Made by a program: the position numbers and the translations under genes. DNA of 64,000 bases. Origin: Trifolium pratense. Taxonomy: Eukaryota > Streptophyta > Magnoliopsida > Fabales > Fabaceae. The stretch's first letter is position 1. Each line of letters opens with the position of its first letter. Where the stretch lies: NCBI RefSeq assembly GCF_020283565.1, contig NC_060059.1, positions 40,912,338 to 40,976,337 on the forward strand, written 5' to 3'. Positions 11,476-24,090 of the stretch are shown here, one piece after another. The notes beneath the pieces were generated by a model. That model ran no database searches. It was not told where the DNA came from and saw only the letters and a program-made list of their open reading frames with translations.

Positions 11476-11671
11476 AAAATGGAGAGAATTCCAACTCACC
11501 GTTAACTTTCACCTTAGTTTTTAACATGTGTCTTTAGTTTAGATCACATATTTAAGTTTTTCATTTACATTTCTATAAGCTTTAATGTTAACAATCCTTA
11601 TAAATTGAATTAAAACATACAAAAAAGTATAAATATATAAAAGAAACAAAATTAGATTTCATAATATAAAT

Positions 11672-11845
11672 GGTTAGTTGGTTCAATGATGATTAATACT
11701 GAACTTGGTACGAAAAACCACAATTTGATTCTCGCAACTGTGATCGGGAGGGACTAGAACCGATTGATGTCAGAATTATCTCCCGAACCATATTAAGCGA
11801 TCAAATAGACTAGATGAACCTGAGATATGGGTGGTAAAAACAAAG
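11672..11845 (+). mobile_element. Decayed SINE copy
   Basis: Same family as 217-377, in plus orientation: GTTAGTTGGTTCAATGATGA (box A region), a degenerate box B (TTTGATTCTC), the block GATCGGGAGGGACTAGAACC, and a 3' end GTGGTAAAAACAAAG. Several mutations in box B mean it is old and probably silent. Confidence 0.6.
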
Positions 11846-11859
11846 ATCTTGTAATAGTA

Positions 11860-11960
11860 TTTTTTTTGGCATAAATCGAATATCTCTACACTTCGAACCC
11901 CAGACATGATTAAGTTTAAAAAGACTCGCTTCATCTAATCTAATTGATTTATAATTTTTC
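11860..11960 (-). repeat. SINE-like fragment
   Basis: The minus strand shows a box-B-like GGGGTTCGAAGTG and ends in GCCAAAAAAAA (the T-run at 11862-11869). The 5' half is not clear and no convincing target duplication was found. Confidence 0.3.
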
Positions 11961-12164
11961 CTTGAAAAGATATACTGTAGTAATTTTTCATTACTGTAAC
12001 AATTACAACGATTAAGTTTTTTTTTTCCTACGTAACGTAACGGGAAAGAACGAAAGATTATAAAATCAATAAGTTATTAATACTGAAGAACAACCGAAAC
12101 CAAACACATTCATTCTCTCAACTAACCAAACCAATTCGGTAGATTTTGTTTCATTCTCTCAACC

Positions 12165-13555
12165 ATGGCTGATTCTTCATCCAACCTCAAATCAGAAGCT
12201 ATAATCGATTTGATGAAGCAACACTTTTCCACCGACGCTGGCAAAGAACTCGTTAAAAAAATTGGACTCGTTTATCAATTTCAAATTGCTCCTAAGGTTC
12301 CTTTTTTCTTCTAATAATCTCTTTGCATTTTAACCTAATTCCCAAATTATAATATTGTTGTGAATTTTGTAGAAAATTGGAATCGATGAAGTTATCTATA
12401 CTGTTGATCTCAAGAAAGGAGAGGTCACTAAAGGTTAGTTAGTATTTTCAATTCAATTGTTCCTAATTTCTTATGTATTTGCAATAAAATCTCTATCATA
12501 AACATGGTTTTCAATTCTGTTAAGATTTTGATTACTAGTATTATTGATAATTGCAACCATTATGTCAACATTTTTGGGTCTTTGTGTGTGACTGTGTTGT
12601 TATTGCAATTGTAATTACAGATGCATTGGTTGCAATTAACAGTAAAATTTTAATGATGTTAAGGCTGATGATTTAGCCACAACCGTTATGTTAATGCATG
12701 GTTTGTTTGGATTGGCTTTTTGAGGTTATCTACTGACATAAAACTTGTGAAACTGTTTGAGAGAACTTATGAAATGTATATAAGTTGTTTTTAGCTTATT
12801 TCCATAAGTTCTCCAATATATCTGATGAAAATAGCTTATACGGAAATAATTTGGCTTATTTTGTTTTGTGTAAAAGAAATAGTTTATTTATAAGCGCTTA
12901 TATGATAGACGCTTATGGTATAAGCTTGAAATTAAGCTATTTATCCAAACAGGGCCTGGATCTATTAACATGCAATTAAGTTAGTAAAGATAGAACAGGC
13001 ATTTGAAATTAAGTATCTCATTTTATGCTGGTTGGTGACTTCCATATCTTCTGTGGTTACATGCTTCCAAACTTTTAGATTATAGATTGTTGTCTAGGTA
13101 GCTGACTAATCAGTAACTATTACAATTTTTCTTTGAATGAGATGCTTGCTTGCTACAATCTTTTTACTATTTTTACTACAATTATACTTAATTTGGCCAG
13201 TTTTATTGTTTTCTCCTACAATGCCGTCATATATGATTATTTGGGTTGTGTCTGTTTATAGGGCCATATGAAGGTGGAAAGGCAGATGCAACTTTTTCAT
13301 TTAAAGATGAGGACTTTGTTAAGGTTGCATTAGGGAAGATGAACCCGCAAATTGCTTTCATGAGGTTCGACATTTCAACTAGAGATTTGTTTCCCTTTCA
13401 CTTCCTTCGCTATGGCTTTTCTTTGTTTATCCGTTCACTTCCTTGTATCTGTTGTGGTTGTGTGCGAATACAGGGGTGCAATGAAGATTAAGGGAAGCTT
13501 GAGTGCTGCTCAGAAATTTACTCCCGATATCTTCCCAAAGCCTTCCAAAATGTGA
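12165..13555 (+). CDS. SCP2: Sterol carrier protein 2 (SCP2-type lipid-transfer protein)
   Basis: A small peroxisomal lipid-binding protein linked in Arabidopsis to fatty-acid beta-oxidation and seedling growth. Four exons join in frame: 12165-12296, 12373-12433, 13262-13364, 13474-13555, giving 125 aa, close to the usual 123 aa. The whole protein is one SCP2 fold, including VIYTVDLKKGEV, the turn GPYEGGKADATFSFKDEDF, and the AMKIKGSLSAAQKF segment near the end. The C-terminus is PSKM: Ser-Lys-Met is a weaker variant of the SKL-type peroxisomal targeting signal. Intron 2 carries a MITE. The start follows ACC at an AACCATGGC context, a good plant initiation site. Confidence 0.9.
12698..12958. 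mobile_element. MITE in SCP2 intron 2
   Basis: The ends GGTTTGTTTGGATTGGC and TTATCCAAACAGGGCC are inverted relative to each other, and the interior carries repeated ATAAGCTTAT-type words in both orientations. The same terminal style occurs at 28093-28217 and 50643-50985, suggesting one PIF/Tourist-like family that favours introns here. Confidence 0.55.
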
Positions 13556-14234
13556 GCATAGATGTCTGTCACTACAGCGATCAAGCAAAATATATATCCT
13601 CAGAACCTGAGGAGTATGTCTGTAGTTAAATACATCTATCATCATTCCTAAGGTTGTAGAGGGGTTCATGAGAAAATACATCTATCATAATATAGATAGT
13701 GTTCTGCAAATCTTCCAAATGAATTTTATAATAATGTAATTGAATGTTTCAAGTTTGAAAATTTATCATCATGCATCATTTTCATATGTGTCCATCGTTT
13801 TTTCCTTTAATACTTGGATCAATGCATCGTTACTTGAGCCTATCGTTAAAATCTGTACTTGTGAATGCTGGGAATAGTGAATGTCTGTGAATGCTCATTT
13901 CCCAGTGGAACTATAATGTAATTTCACAGCTGAAACATATTGTTGGGAATGGGATTATGAGAACTAACTTGTGTTTAGTGTGTTGGGGAAGTACTATTTT
14001 TGGGAAAGTGCTCAGAATTTTAATCAATTTTTTTGAGCAAACTAGGGTGTAGTTAAAGAAGCCTATTCATAGGTTGAAATTGAAATCTGGGTTGTTATTA
14101 CTGTAAACCTATCTGTCATGGTCTGTGCTGGTTTGACGTATGTGATATGCAAAATTTTAAAATGTAAATTATGTTTATCCTTCTGTTATCAAATGCATAT
14201 CAGATACTACTTAATGTCATTTATCAAGAATTTA

Positions 14235-14283
14235 ATTAGTACTTTACTCTTTTTAGTCAAAAAAAATTAGTACTTACTCTTTG
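14235..14283 (+). repeat. Minimal retroposition footprint (TTAGTC + A-run)
   Basis: ATTAGTACTTTACTCTTT (from 14235) is repeated as ATTAGTACTTACTCTTT (from 14266, one nucleotide shorter). Only about 13 nt, TTAGTCAAAAAAA, lies between. This is what an extremely 5'-truncated LINE or SINE insertion leaves behind. Confidence 0.6.
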
Positions 14284-14863
14284 TGCTGGTTACATGTGAT
14301 ATCTAGAATTTTAAAATGTAAATCGTGTTCATCAAATGGATATCAGATATTATTCACTTTAGCATAAAATGCATATCAGTATAACTTAATGTCATTTATC
14401 CCTTTACAAATACTAACAGACAAACTTAATTAGCATTTTATAACTTTAGAAATCACTTTCTTTCCATTTTTTTGACCAAACTTTAGAGAGATAACCTTAA
14501 GAATAAGAATAAAATCTAGCATTTTACTGTACTCCAATTCTTTCATAATCAAGGCAGTTGACGGAGTACGATACCCTATGAAAAGTAATATATCATTAAT
14601 AAAAAGTATCCATTTTAATTAATTAATACTAATGGGAAATAAAAGAAACAAAGCATAATCTGGGGATTTGATTTCTCATTGGATAAGACTTTGGATGCAT
14701 TTGCAGTGGATCTGACTACTTGACTAGCTGACAAATTTTAAGCTTTCTCAAATGTGAAACTTTGACTCTCTTCACTTTGTTTTCCATCAGAAATGAATGT
14801 CCTGAATATTATGTATGTACGTTTCAAAAAAGTTACCATGTAATTTTGGACGTTATGAAATCC

Positions 14864-14910
14864 TCATAATTGTGAGTCTTTTTTTTTGACAATCATAATT
14901 GTGAGTCTTT
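14864..14910 (-). repeat. Minimal retroposition footprint (TTGTC + A-run)
   Basis: The exact 18-mer TCATAATTGTGAGTCTTT occurs at 14864-14881 and 14893-14910, separated by an 11-nt insert reading TTGTCAAAAAA on the minus strand. It lies about 70 bp upstream of the amylase TATA box. Confidence 0.72.
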
Positions 14911-14974
14911 ATCTCTAATAAACCCAATTTCCTTTTTCATACCTACATACATACATACACACTATTCTGATCCT

Positions 14975-14983
14975 CTATATAAG
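14975..14983 (+). promoter_or_regulatory. TATA box of the alpha-amylase gene
   Basis: CTATATAAG lies 46-54 bp upstream of the ATG, implying a leader of only about 20 nt. A CAGCTGCACACAC tract follows directly. Confidence 0.65.
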
Positions 14984-15028
14984 TCACAGCTGCACACACA
15001 CTTAGCTCCAACAAACACATTTGAAGCA

Positions 15029-17135
15029 ATGGATTCTCTTCCTTGGCTCAGTCTTTTCTGTCTTTCATTTTTCCCTCTTTTAGCTTCCTCTGCCTTGCTC
15101 TTTCAGGTATGCATAAACGCTTCATAAACAACCTTAATTTAGATATGTGCATGTATATAATATAAATATTAATGTTGTTATAGGGATTCAACTGGGAATC
15201 AAGTAACAAAGGAGGGTGGTACAACTCTTTGAAGAACAACATTGGTGATCTAGCTAATGCAGGAATTACCCATGTTTGGCTCCCTCCTCCATCTCAAAGT
15301 GTTGGTCCTCAAGGTAATACATATTTACTGTTCTATGATGATCATTGTCTGTTATTCATTTTCAAACGCATGATCAAATTTCTAGCAGTTGTATGATCAT
15401 ATAAGGTTGTTTGTGGTACCGTTGTGATTCTTAACATAGCAAAGAATCAGAGTTAAATATGTTTGATAGATCACAGCCAATTTGAAGTCCTAGAGACATC
15501 AAATAATCTTATAATTTGATTTTAGTGCAGATTGTGATGCAGTCACTGTCGTTCTACAATAGAGGCCGTTTGATGAAGATTAGACGGCTCACATTCTTCG
15601 TCTTTTGAATTAAAGTCAGATATTTTTTTTGACTATGAGCCGTTTGATCTTAATATAGTTGTTTTGATCCCATGATTGCATGGAACACAAAATTCAAAAA
15701 CCTTGATGTTGCAGCCCACACAGTTTTTTGTGAACTTTATATTTAAACCTTATATCAGATAATATGTTGGGTATGACTTATAGTTTCTGATAAGTGGGTA
15801 CAATTTGGGTGTAATGTTGTAATTTAGGCAATATTATTTAAATACAACCTATACATTGCTCGAAATAATAGAAAGAAACATGTGTGCTCACTGCTCATTG
15901 TTTGCGTTTTTCGTATCTTTATTCTTTTGAACCAGGGTTACTTTACTATTCTAACATATTATCATATCCTTGTTTATTTGAATTCAGGGTATCTTCCAGG
16001 AAGGCTTTATGATCTTGATGCATCAAAATATGGTTCAAAAGATGAACTGAAGTCACTAATTGCAGCTTTCAAAGATAAAGGAATCAATTCTGTAGCTGAC
16101 ATTGTGATCAACCACAGAACAGCAGACAGAAAAGATGGTAGAGGAATTTACTGTATCTTTGAAGGTGGTACTGAAGATTCAAAACTTGATTGGGGTCCAT
16201 CTTTCATTTGCAAAGATGACACTGAATATTCCGATGGCACTGGAAATAATGATAGCGGAGAAGGATACGGAGCTGCACCTGATATTGATCATCTTAATCC
16301 TCAAGTACAAAAAGAGTTATCTGAATGGATGAATTGGCTCAAAACTGAAATTGGATTTTCTGGTTGGAGATTTGATTTTGTCAAAGGTTATGCTCCTAGC
16401 ATAATGAAAATTTACATGGAAAATACTAAACCAGATTTCGCTGTTGGAGAGAATTGGAATTCCCTTTCTAATGGACAAGACGGAAAGCCTAACTATGATC
16501 AAGGTGAAGCTAGAGGTCAACTTGCGAATTGGGTTGAAAATGCGGGTGGTGCTATTAATGCTTTTGATTTTACTACCAAAGGAATTCTTCAAGTTGCAGT
16601 ACAAGGTGAACTTTGGAGGTTGAAGGATTCAAATGGAAAACCACCTGGTTTGATTGGTATAAAACCAGAAAATGCTGTGACATTTATCGATAACCATGAT
16701 ACAGGTTCAACTCAGAAACTTTGGCCTTTCCCATCTGATAAAGTCATGCAGGGCTATGCTTACATTCTAACACATCCCGGAACACCATCAATAGTAATTT
16801 CTCTAACCTTTTACCTTTTAATATTTTCTTGCGTTGGTTATTGAATATGTGCATGATTATATATGGTTGTCGATTTTCTTTTTACGCAGTTCTACGACCA
16901 TTTCTTTGATTGGGGACTGAAGGATCAGATAGCAAAATTAACTGCAATTAGAAAGCGGAATGGCATCAACGAAAAAAGCACGGTGAACATTCTAGCAGCA
17001 GATGCTGACGTTTATGTAGCAAAGATAGACAACAAGGTTATTGTGAAGTTAGGACCAAAGACTGACGTTGGAAATCTTATTCCTCCAAATTTCCGTGTTT
17101 CTGCATCTGGCCAAGACTATGCTGTATGGGAATGA
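15029..17135 (+). CDS. AMY1: Secreted alpha-amylase (GH13, plant AMY1 type)
   Basis: Endo-hydrolysis of alpha-1,4 bonds in starch; the secretory form acts in the apoplast or in seed storage tissue. Four exons join in frame: 15029-15106, 15184-15313, 15988-16793, 16890-17135, giving 419 aa, near the usual 420-430. A signal peptide spans about residues 1-22 (hydrophobic, ending LLASSA). The barrel has intact conserved regions: region I VADIVINH, region [12 protein letters not shown] with nucleophile Asp199, region III VGENW with acid/base Glu224, and region IV FIDNHD with Asp307. The C-terminal beta-sandwich ends GQDYAVWE. Exon 1 codes for the signal peptide only. No lesion was seen, so it should be active. 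Confidence 0.93.
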
Positions 17136-17550
17136 CTTAATTGAGTGCAATTAATATTATGCACCACTGATCCACTCCTTCATATTAGACATGACCTTAT
17201 CATAAACTATATACATAATGTCTTAACTCTTAAGTAACTTTAAATTTGTATTTCCCATAAAATAATAATTGTATGCTGTATGACTGGTTTTTGTCCATGA
17301 TGTATTATTTCAGTAATAAGAATTTACTTAACAACTCTAATGAAAGATGTGTTAGAGATGCTCTTTGGTGGCCCTATGATCATATATATGATTGCTGTAT
17401 AATTGTTTTTTTAAGACAGTCCATGACTATTAATATCACATAATAACTTGTTAATCACATACTGTGAAAAAAACAGACTTTCCAAACGCAGGCCTAGGCT
17501 TTAGACTTTTCTTTTTAATCAGCACATCATTTAGACTTAATATTAAAAAA
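17136..17550. other. Amylase 3' flank
   Basis: Probable 3' UTR and spacer. No further gene was recognised. Confidence 0.4.
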
Positions 17551-17736
17551 TGGGTCATGCTAAACAGTGCCCCAGAGCACATGTTAAGCATACTAAAAAA
17601 AGAAATTAAAATAAAGTTTATATTGAAAAGATAACTTTTTATACTTTTGATGCATTGAATGCACGCATTTCAAGACAATTTCTATTTTAATATTTTTAAC
17701 CAAACCAGTGCTCCGGGGGCATTGTTTAACATTTTC
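17551..17736. mobile_element. Short MITE, copy 1 of a pair
   Basis: The ends GGTCATGCTAAACAGTGCCC and GTGCTCCGGGGGCATTGTTT (continuing AACAT) are inverted repeats, and the interior is AT-rich. The same termini and the same size (about 186 bp) occur at 51692-51877. Confidence 0.65.
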
Positions 17737-19077
17737 CTTATAAACACATAAATAATATTAAAAAAAAAAAATCATTATCATCATCAGCCTATTCCTCCCT
17801 CTGTTTATTATTTGCTACTTTTTTTTTAGTGCTGCTGATTGAAGATAATCAAAATGCCATATACTGTTGATTATAGATTATTCTGATATTTCTTACTTTT
17901 TTTTTAGTCCATTTGAGTATAATAAAAATGTCATATCATGTTATATATTCCTTACTTTTCAATTTACTTTTGTTTTCTCATTTTTTCAGTTTTGATGAAA
18001 TTAGGCAATTCCATGTATTTAATATATAAATAATATGCTGATATTCCTTACTTTTTTTTTAAGTATATTTTGAGTACTTCATATGATATGATGATATTAA
18101 TTAATAAACACATGTGCTTAAATACATTGAATTAAAATTGGCAATGATAGCAATAACAAATGAGAGGTTCAATTGGTGTTTTTGTGAAATTATTGAGAGA
18201 ATCCTAGAAATCTCTTGAGTTCAGATATAGCATTCTCTTTATTTTCTACACTTGAACTCCATGATTCTCTCGAGTCAATTTTCAATTTAAAGTATTGTTT
18301 TTTTCCATGGTAATATATTATGCCGGTATGGCGCGGTGGGTACTAAGCTACCGTATCCGTACACATATCTACTCATTTTTACGGGAAATTACCTATGCTC
18401 GTACATTTTTTTCCATCCACTAAGCTCGAAAACCGGTTGGACCAATGTAATTTACCTTTTGATTTCCGGCCATTGAAAAGCTTACTTTTATGGTGTCAAT
18501 TAACTTATGTGTTTCAAATATGCAAATATCATACCATGACAGATTTAACTTATTAAGTAATGAAGAAATCAATTGGTGATTTTCATATACCAACACATCA
18601 ATGCTTATTAAAAAATCAAAAAATACTAACATATCAATGGTTTATTCCAAAGTGGATTCCTTACCTTATACTTACGTTTGATTTGCTGAAAAATAAAAGA
18701 CCGGACATGAAAACTTCGGTTGTACTATGTTTTTAAAACTATTCCACCATTCATGATATTCAAATCTCAAACTCAAAAAATACCTTTGATTTGGTAAAAT
18801 CTCACACTAATCTTTACATAAAGTTGTTCAATATATCAAAAGGCTATAAACAATAAAGAAACATATTATTTTTATTTTTTTTTTTTGTTATTTTCTCACC
18901 AAGGGTGATGAACTTAACTTCATGTCCTCAAAAAGCACATAGTAGAAAATCATTCATAATATTGCAAAATCACTAACATGTACAAGTATAGTAAACTCTT
19001 TGAATAATCTTTAAAATGCTCTTTGAATACATAACAATGCATTGTAGTTTCTCAAAAAGTGATTACCCTGAATGAGT
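17737..19077. other. Intergenic DNA between convergent amylase and WEB1 genes
   Basis: Degenerate repeated blocks at 17800-18080 contain ATTCCTTACTTTTTTTT followed by AAAATGYCATAT, three or four times. The rest is AT-rich with no recognised gene. Confidence 0.4.
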
Positions 19078-22000
19078 TTAATGTGTTTTTCTTCTTCCAA
19101 AGAACATAAAAAACCGTGGAAAAAACGACTTTTTCTTCTTTTTTCCACTTCTCGCATCCGGTGGAGATCCATTTTCATTGTTTGCATGAACATAAGATTT
19201 TTGACTTGAAAAGTAACTTACAGGAAAAGTTGCACTATGATTTGGATTAAGTTTACCGCCATGACTTGTGTTCTGGTTTACCGATCTTTGGCCTACTTCG
19301 CCCTCTTTTCTGCGTTGTCCATGTTCTGATCTCCACTTTCTTAATTTTTGTTCTGCACCTAATTTTCCTTCCCTTGCCTTCTCAGCTTTTCCCATTGCAA
19401 TCTTCAAAGATTCTCTTCTTGCAGCCATTTCTTTGTTCACTTCATTCAACTTCTCCAATGTTTTCAGTTCATTCTCCTTAGCTATATCAATCTCAGAATT
19501 CGCGGTCGCAACTCTCACATTGGCTTTTTCTTCTGCATCATGAGCTTGTTTCGTAAGATGATAGTACTCTTCAACCGAAAGTATCACACCATTCGATGGA
19601 TCCACTTCATTGTTGTTGCTTCTAGCCGATTCACTCTCTTGCAATGCTTTAATTGCTTGTATTGCCAACCTTTCAGAAGCTCTTGCAGCTTCTATCTCCT
19701 TTTGAGCTGCAAGTAATCTACTATTCATTGTAATTGCACCGGCCTTGGCTCGTTCTGCTTCTTCCTGTACTCTCCGAAGCACTTCGCGAGCTTCTTGAGC
19801 AAGCGAGTTTGCTTTATTAGCCTCTTCGTCCGCTTCTTTTAGTTTCTTTGGAAGCTCAAGGATAGTGTCTTTGCCTTCTTTTTCCTTCATATGAACAAAA
19901 GTGATGTCCGATTTAATTTTGTCCAGATCGGCTTCAATAGATGCAACTGTAACTGAGGCCATTCCCTCTCTTTGCCTCATCGAGTTGAGCGATGATTTCT
20001 CTTGTTCGAGTTCTGATCTTAATGATGTTGCAGTCACCTTTAAGTAACTTACCTCAGAAGTAGCTTTCTCTATGTTAAGCTTTATTTCCTCAAGTTCTTT
20101 TCTGGCTGATGCAATTGCTTCTTGTATTTCATTGTGTGATTTCTTCTCTCGTTTCTCTTTCGTTACTCCTTCATCGCCTTTGTGGTTTGACTTTGATTCC
20201 ATATAGGCATTTAATTCGGCTTTCAAATTAAGCAACAATGTAAAGGATTTCCTAAGTTTAGATTTAAGATCCTTAGAAAACAAAATTTTCTGGTTGAGTT
20301 TTTCTAGTTCTTCTTCTTGTTGTTTAAGTTCCTTCTCCCAATTGAGAAAATCTTGATCTCTTGCCATGACTGTTCCTATTCTGTGTTCTTCTGCTTCCAT
20401 ATGTGCAGAATGTGCCGTTTCCAAAGACTCCTTGGTGGCAATTAACTCAATAGTCAAATCTTCTACTGCCTTTTCTACTTGTTTTGATGCAGCAACAGCT
20501 ACTTCGGCTTTGTTGATAGCTTCGCCTTTTTCATCAACTAAGGAAGCATATTCCACACGCAACGCATCTAGCTCCTCTTTCACCGATGTTAACTCGGTAA
20601 TTGCAGATGTATACCTTGCTTTAGCAACCTCAAGCTGAGCCTTGGCCGCCACGCTAGAATCTTCGGCAATACCTTGCTCCATCTCTTCCACTCTTAGCTT
20701 TGCAAGTTCTGAGTCTTGTTTTGCTTGACGCTCTTCGGTTTTTGCCCTCTCTAGGTTCAGTTTTAGTTCTTCTATTAGTCTTTTTGTACTGTCAAGCTCC
20801 TGAAGTGCTTCGACTTTTTCTTTTTCAGCCACCTCTGATCTTTTCCTGTACTCCGGAATCTCATCGTGCGCTTTTTCAAGCTCTTGTTCTACATGCTTGC
20901 GTCTCTGAAGTCAAATAATAATGAAACAATTGAAATTGAAACGACAAAAAAAATAAAATATATTTCTTCAAGAAGAAGTCAAGTATTCAGGAAATTTTGA
21001 GCAAAAGGGAAATAAATTATAAAAGCAAGATTGATATATACCTCTACGGTGACCATTCTATGAGCCTTCCAATCTACGATTCCTCCGAACTTAGAAACAG
21101 CTTCCTTAACAGATTCAAATGGAGATGCTGTATCGATTATGCCTCTTTTTTCAGCAATTTGCTTAGCGTCTGTAGGCGAGTCAACAGCGCCAACAGCAAC
21201 ATCAGAGCCCTTGATTGTAGACACAATAGCCTTTAGTTCTTTGAGATCATTCTCCAACTCTTTTGTTTCAGAATCCGAAGCCGATAGTTCCATCTGATTA
21301 TCAACAGCAACATGCTTCAGAATGTTCTCTATATCTTCTTTTTTTTTTGACAAAATGTTCACTATATCTTCTAAAGATTGTTCAGAATCTTCAACCACAG
21401 GTTCCTGATGTTGACTTTGTTCTGTTACATGAACTTCAGCATTTGATGATGAAGCTAAATTTTCTTGAGGTGCATTAATAAGTACGGTCCGAGGTGAATC
21501 TGTTAGAATTAATTTATTTAATAATTAGTTACACACAAGCCATTCTCAATACACATATTTTAATTATAATGATCATACTTTAGCGCGGAAGCCAAATAAA
21601 ACATGAGTATGCATATAATAAACAACCTTTAGGGTCAATCTGCAACCCTTCTGTTACAGAAGAGGATGTTGAGAGTTCCATATGATTATCATCAACATCG
21701 CCGCCGCTAGCAGTAACAGTTGAACCAACATCTTGTTGTCTGTTAAAGGTATCTTCTAAAGCTTCAGGTTCAGAATCTGCAGCTATTGGAAGATACTCAT
21801 CTTGTTCTTGAACTTTTTCTTCTGGAGTTGAAGTTGAATTATCATTGAGAGGATGTTCATCTTCTTGTCTTATAGATTGATCATCAGAAGCATTTGCATT
21901 TGTTGACTTTGATTCTATTTCAGATAAATTATTCGCTTGAAAATGAGTTTCATGTTCCACGATATTGTTATCATCAGAAGAGTTGATGGAAGCTTCATTG

Positions 22001-22128
22001 GAAGAGTGATCAATTGTGGGAGTTATTATGATATCAGTATTTTCTTGAGTAGTTTCAGCTAGCGAATTCGGTTCAACATTTCTCGAGGAGGATTCTGAGG
22101 AGGTTGGTTTGTTATCAACTTCCTCCAT
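19078..22128 (-). CDS. WEB1: WEB1-type coiled-coil protein (chloroplast photorelocation)
   Basis: WEB1 (WEAK CHLOROPLAST MOVEMENT UNDER BLUE LIGHT 1) acts with PMI2 in the cytosol to keep actin-based chloroplast movement fast. Three coding exons join in frame: 22128-21627, 21499-21042, 20904-19078, giving 928 aa, longer than the about 807 aa of Arabidopsis WEB1. The N-terminal third (about 1-210) is acidic and Ser/Asn-rich. From about residue 320 there is a long heptad coiled coil with the family segment [20 protein letters not shown] and later [20 protein letters not shown]. The C-terminus is basic and ends [16 protein letters not shown] plausible 5'-UTR splice donor lies near 22918 (minus strand). 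Exon 2 contains a retroposon-made 11-codon duplication (residues 211-228). A WEB1 paralogue rather than the strict orthologue is possible. Confidence 0.87.
21321..21372 (-). repeat. Minimal retroposition footprint inside the WEB1 coding exon
   Basis: On the plus strand AATGTTCTCTATATCTTCT (21321-21339) is repeated with one mismatch at 21354-21372. The 14 nt between them (21340-21353) read TTGTCAAAAAAAAA on the coding strand. Insert plus duplication equals 33 nt, exactly 11 codons, so the frame is kept. The protein shows EDIVNIL (211-217), the linker SKKK, then EDIENIL (222-228). Confidence 0.78.
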
Positions 22129-24090
22129 TGGTTAAAAAGCAATCCGAGAGTGCCAAAGATATCTAGAAGACAAGTGAAAAACAAAATCAACGCGCGTAGA
22201 AAAAGTCATCATGTAGAAGTTTCAAATTTAAAATGAACGAATCGAAGCAATAATGACTGAATGGCTGAAACTAAGTGAATCGGCTACCCTGCCAATTACA
22301 ATACCTCGACAAAATGACAATTAGTTTACCTAAGGATCCATACCGGTTGAACATCAATTAATGGAAAAATAACACAATCTTATAATACATGAAAACCTAG
22401 TAATTCTTCCCTATGTATACATATTCAAATTGAAACCAAAATTACTATCACTATTCACGACGAAAACGAAGAAGACATAATATATTAATATATAAGATCA
22501 TGAAAAATAACATTTCAAATAATAATTACATACAATAGAAGCCAGATTAATTTTGCCATACCTATAATAATTCAGACATATATATTAACCCTTCCTGCAA
22601 GCTTTCAATTCTTAACCATGCAGGGAAAATTCTTCAGGAAGAAGAGTTTAATCAATTTTGATCTGAAAAATTATTAAACCATATGAAAAATAATTATATG
22701 ATTTATAAACACTAATCCAAACTTTGCAAACCAGAAAAATTATGGCTATAATAATTATGAATTTTTTGCAACATGGACATGCAAAGAGTGGACAAGGGGA
22801 GGAATTAAAAAAAAACAAAGAACAAAAAAAAAAAAGATTAAGCCTAAACTTGGTGCCTTGAAAAAGAAGCACAAAAATAAAAAATCAAATAACAGAAGGA
22901 TGAAAAGCAAACAACATACCCTGATTAAGCAGAAAGGAAATTGATGATTGATAGTTAGCAGATATTAATGATCAGTGAAAAATTGAAGGAGGAAAAATTA
23001 AAATTAGCTTATGGAAAAAATGAATTAAAGGAGGAAAAATGTTGGAACTAAATTTAGAAAAGAAAGAGTCAATCAAAGATGCATGACATGTATGTACAGT
23101 TAGTGGAGCCTACAAAACCAAGTTGTCACATAAACAAAACAAAAATGCTGCTATTACCTCATTCTACAATTCTATTGAAATTATTTGGTTTGGTTTCTTC
23201 ATCTTTTGTTGTATAACATTGGCTGCTACCTGAAAAGTCAACCTACTCTTATATAATGTGCTTTGGATATTACTAATATTATATAATTTTTTAGAAAACA
23301 ATATATTATTTTTTGAAGCAAATAATATTATATTTTTAAATTATTTTATAAATAAAATATTAAACTTTAATTACAAGTATAAAATGAAAGTTAGTTTTGT
23401 TGTGTCATCACCTCATTGGCCACGCCACAGTAGCTGCCAGCCACTATTTGACATCTTAAAAATTTGATTTTTAAAGGAAAAAACTTAATTGGTGTCTGTT
23501 ACACAGTGATGCAAAATCAAAAACATTATATTAGGGCTAACATAAAACTTTGAGGCCTATGGAAGAGTGTGAACAACAAATTTATTTGTGTTTTAATAAA
23601 ATTATATTTTATTAACATTCAAAAAGACCCATAGGCTCGCCCTGAGCCAGTAGCAGTGTGTGTATGGGTAGTGAGTGTGTGCATCAAAACTATAAAAAGT
23701 CTTACACCACAACCTCTAATATGTTAATTTCATTTTAAACCTAGCAATCCACCTCAAACACATACGTACTAACTTGAGCGTCAAAACATTTGCAAGTATA
23801 TTCTCTTCATCAGGGTCGAAGACGACGATTACAAACAATCATCATTGTAAATCATCATCATCTAGTCCTTTGTCGTTGTTGTGAACTCAAGTTTCAAAAC
23901 AACTTTGCAGAATAAGTACACATTAATAACCTTCTTCGTGTACCTAATGTAGAGCTTTCATAATTTTGATAGTAACTTTAGAAATACACTTAAAGAAGAT
24001 GCGATAATTTACTTCACGGACAAAATCTCTGGATGAAGACATAATGTTGTAGTTAATAGTCTATTGAAGTACTAAAGTGGAATATAGAAA
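22129..24090. other. WEB1 upstream region and spacer
   Basis: Likely WEB1 promoter and 5'-UTR intron (possible donor near 22918, minus strand). Beyond about 23100 the DNA is AT-rich with no recognised gene. The small frame at 23258-23467 has no domain. Confidence 0.45.

Noticed and set aside
19266..20918. Plus-strand frames opposite WEB1
   Set aside because: They are antisense shadows of the coiled-coil exon, rich in Ser/Leu/Phe as expected from reverse-complemented Glu/Lys codons.
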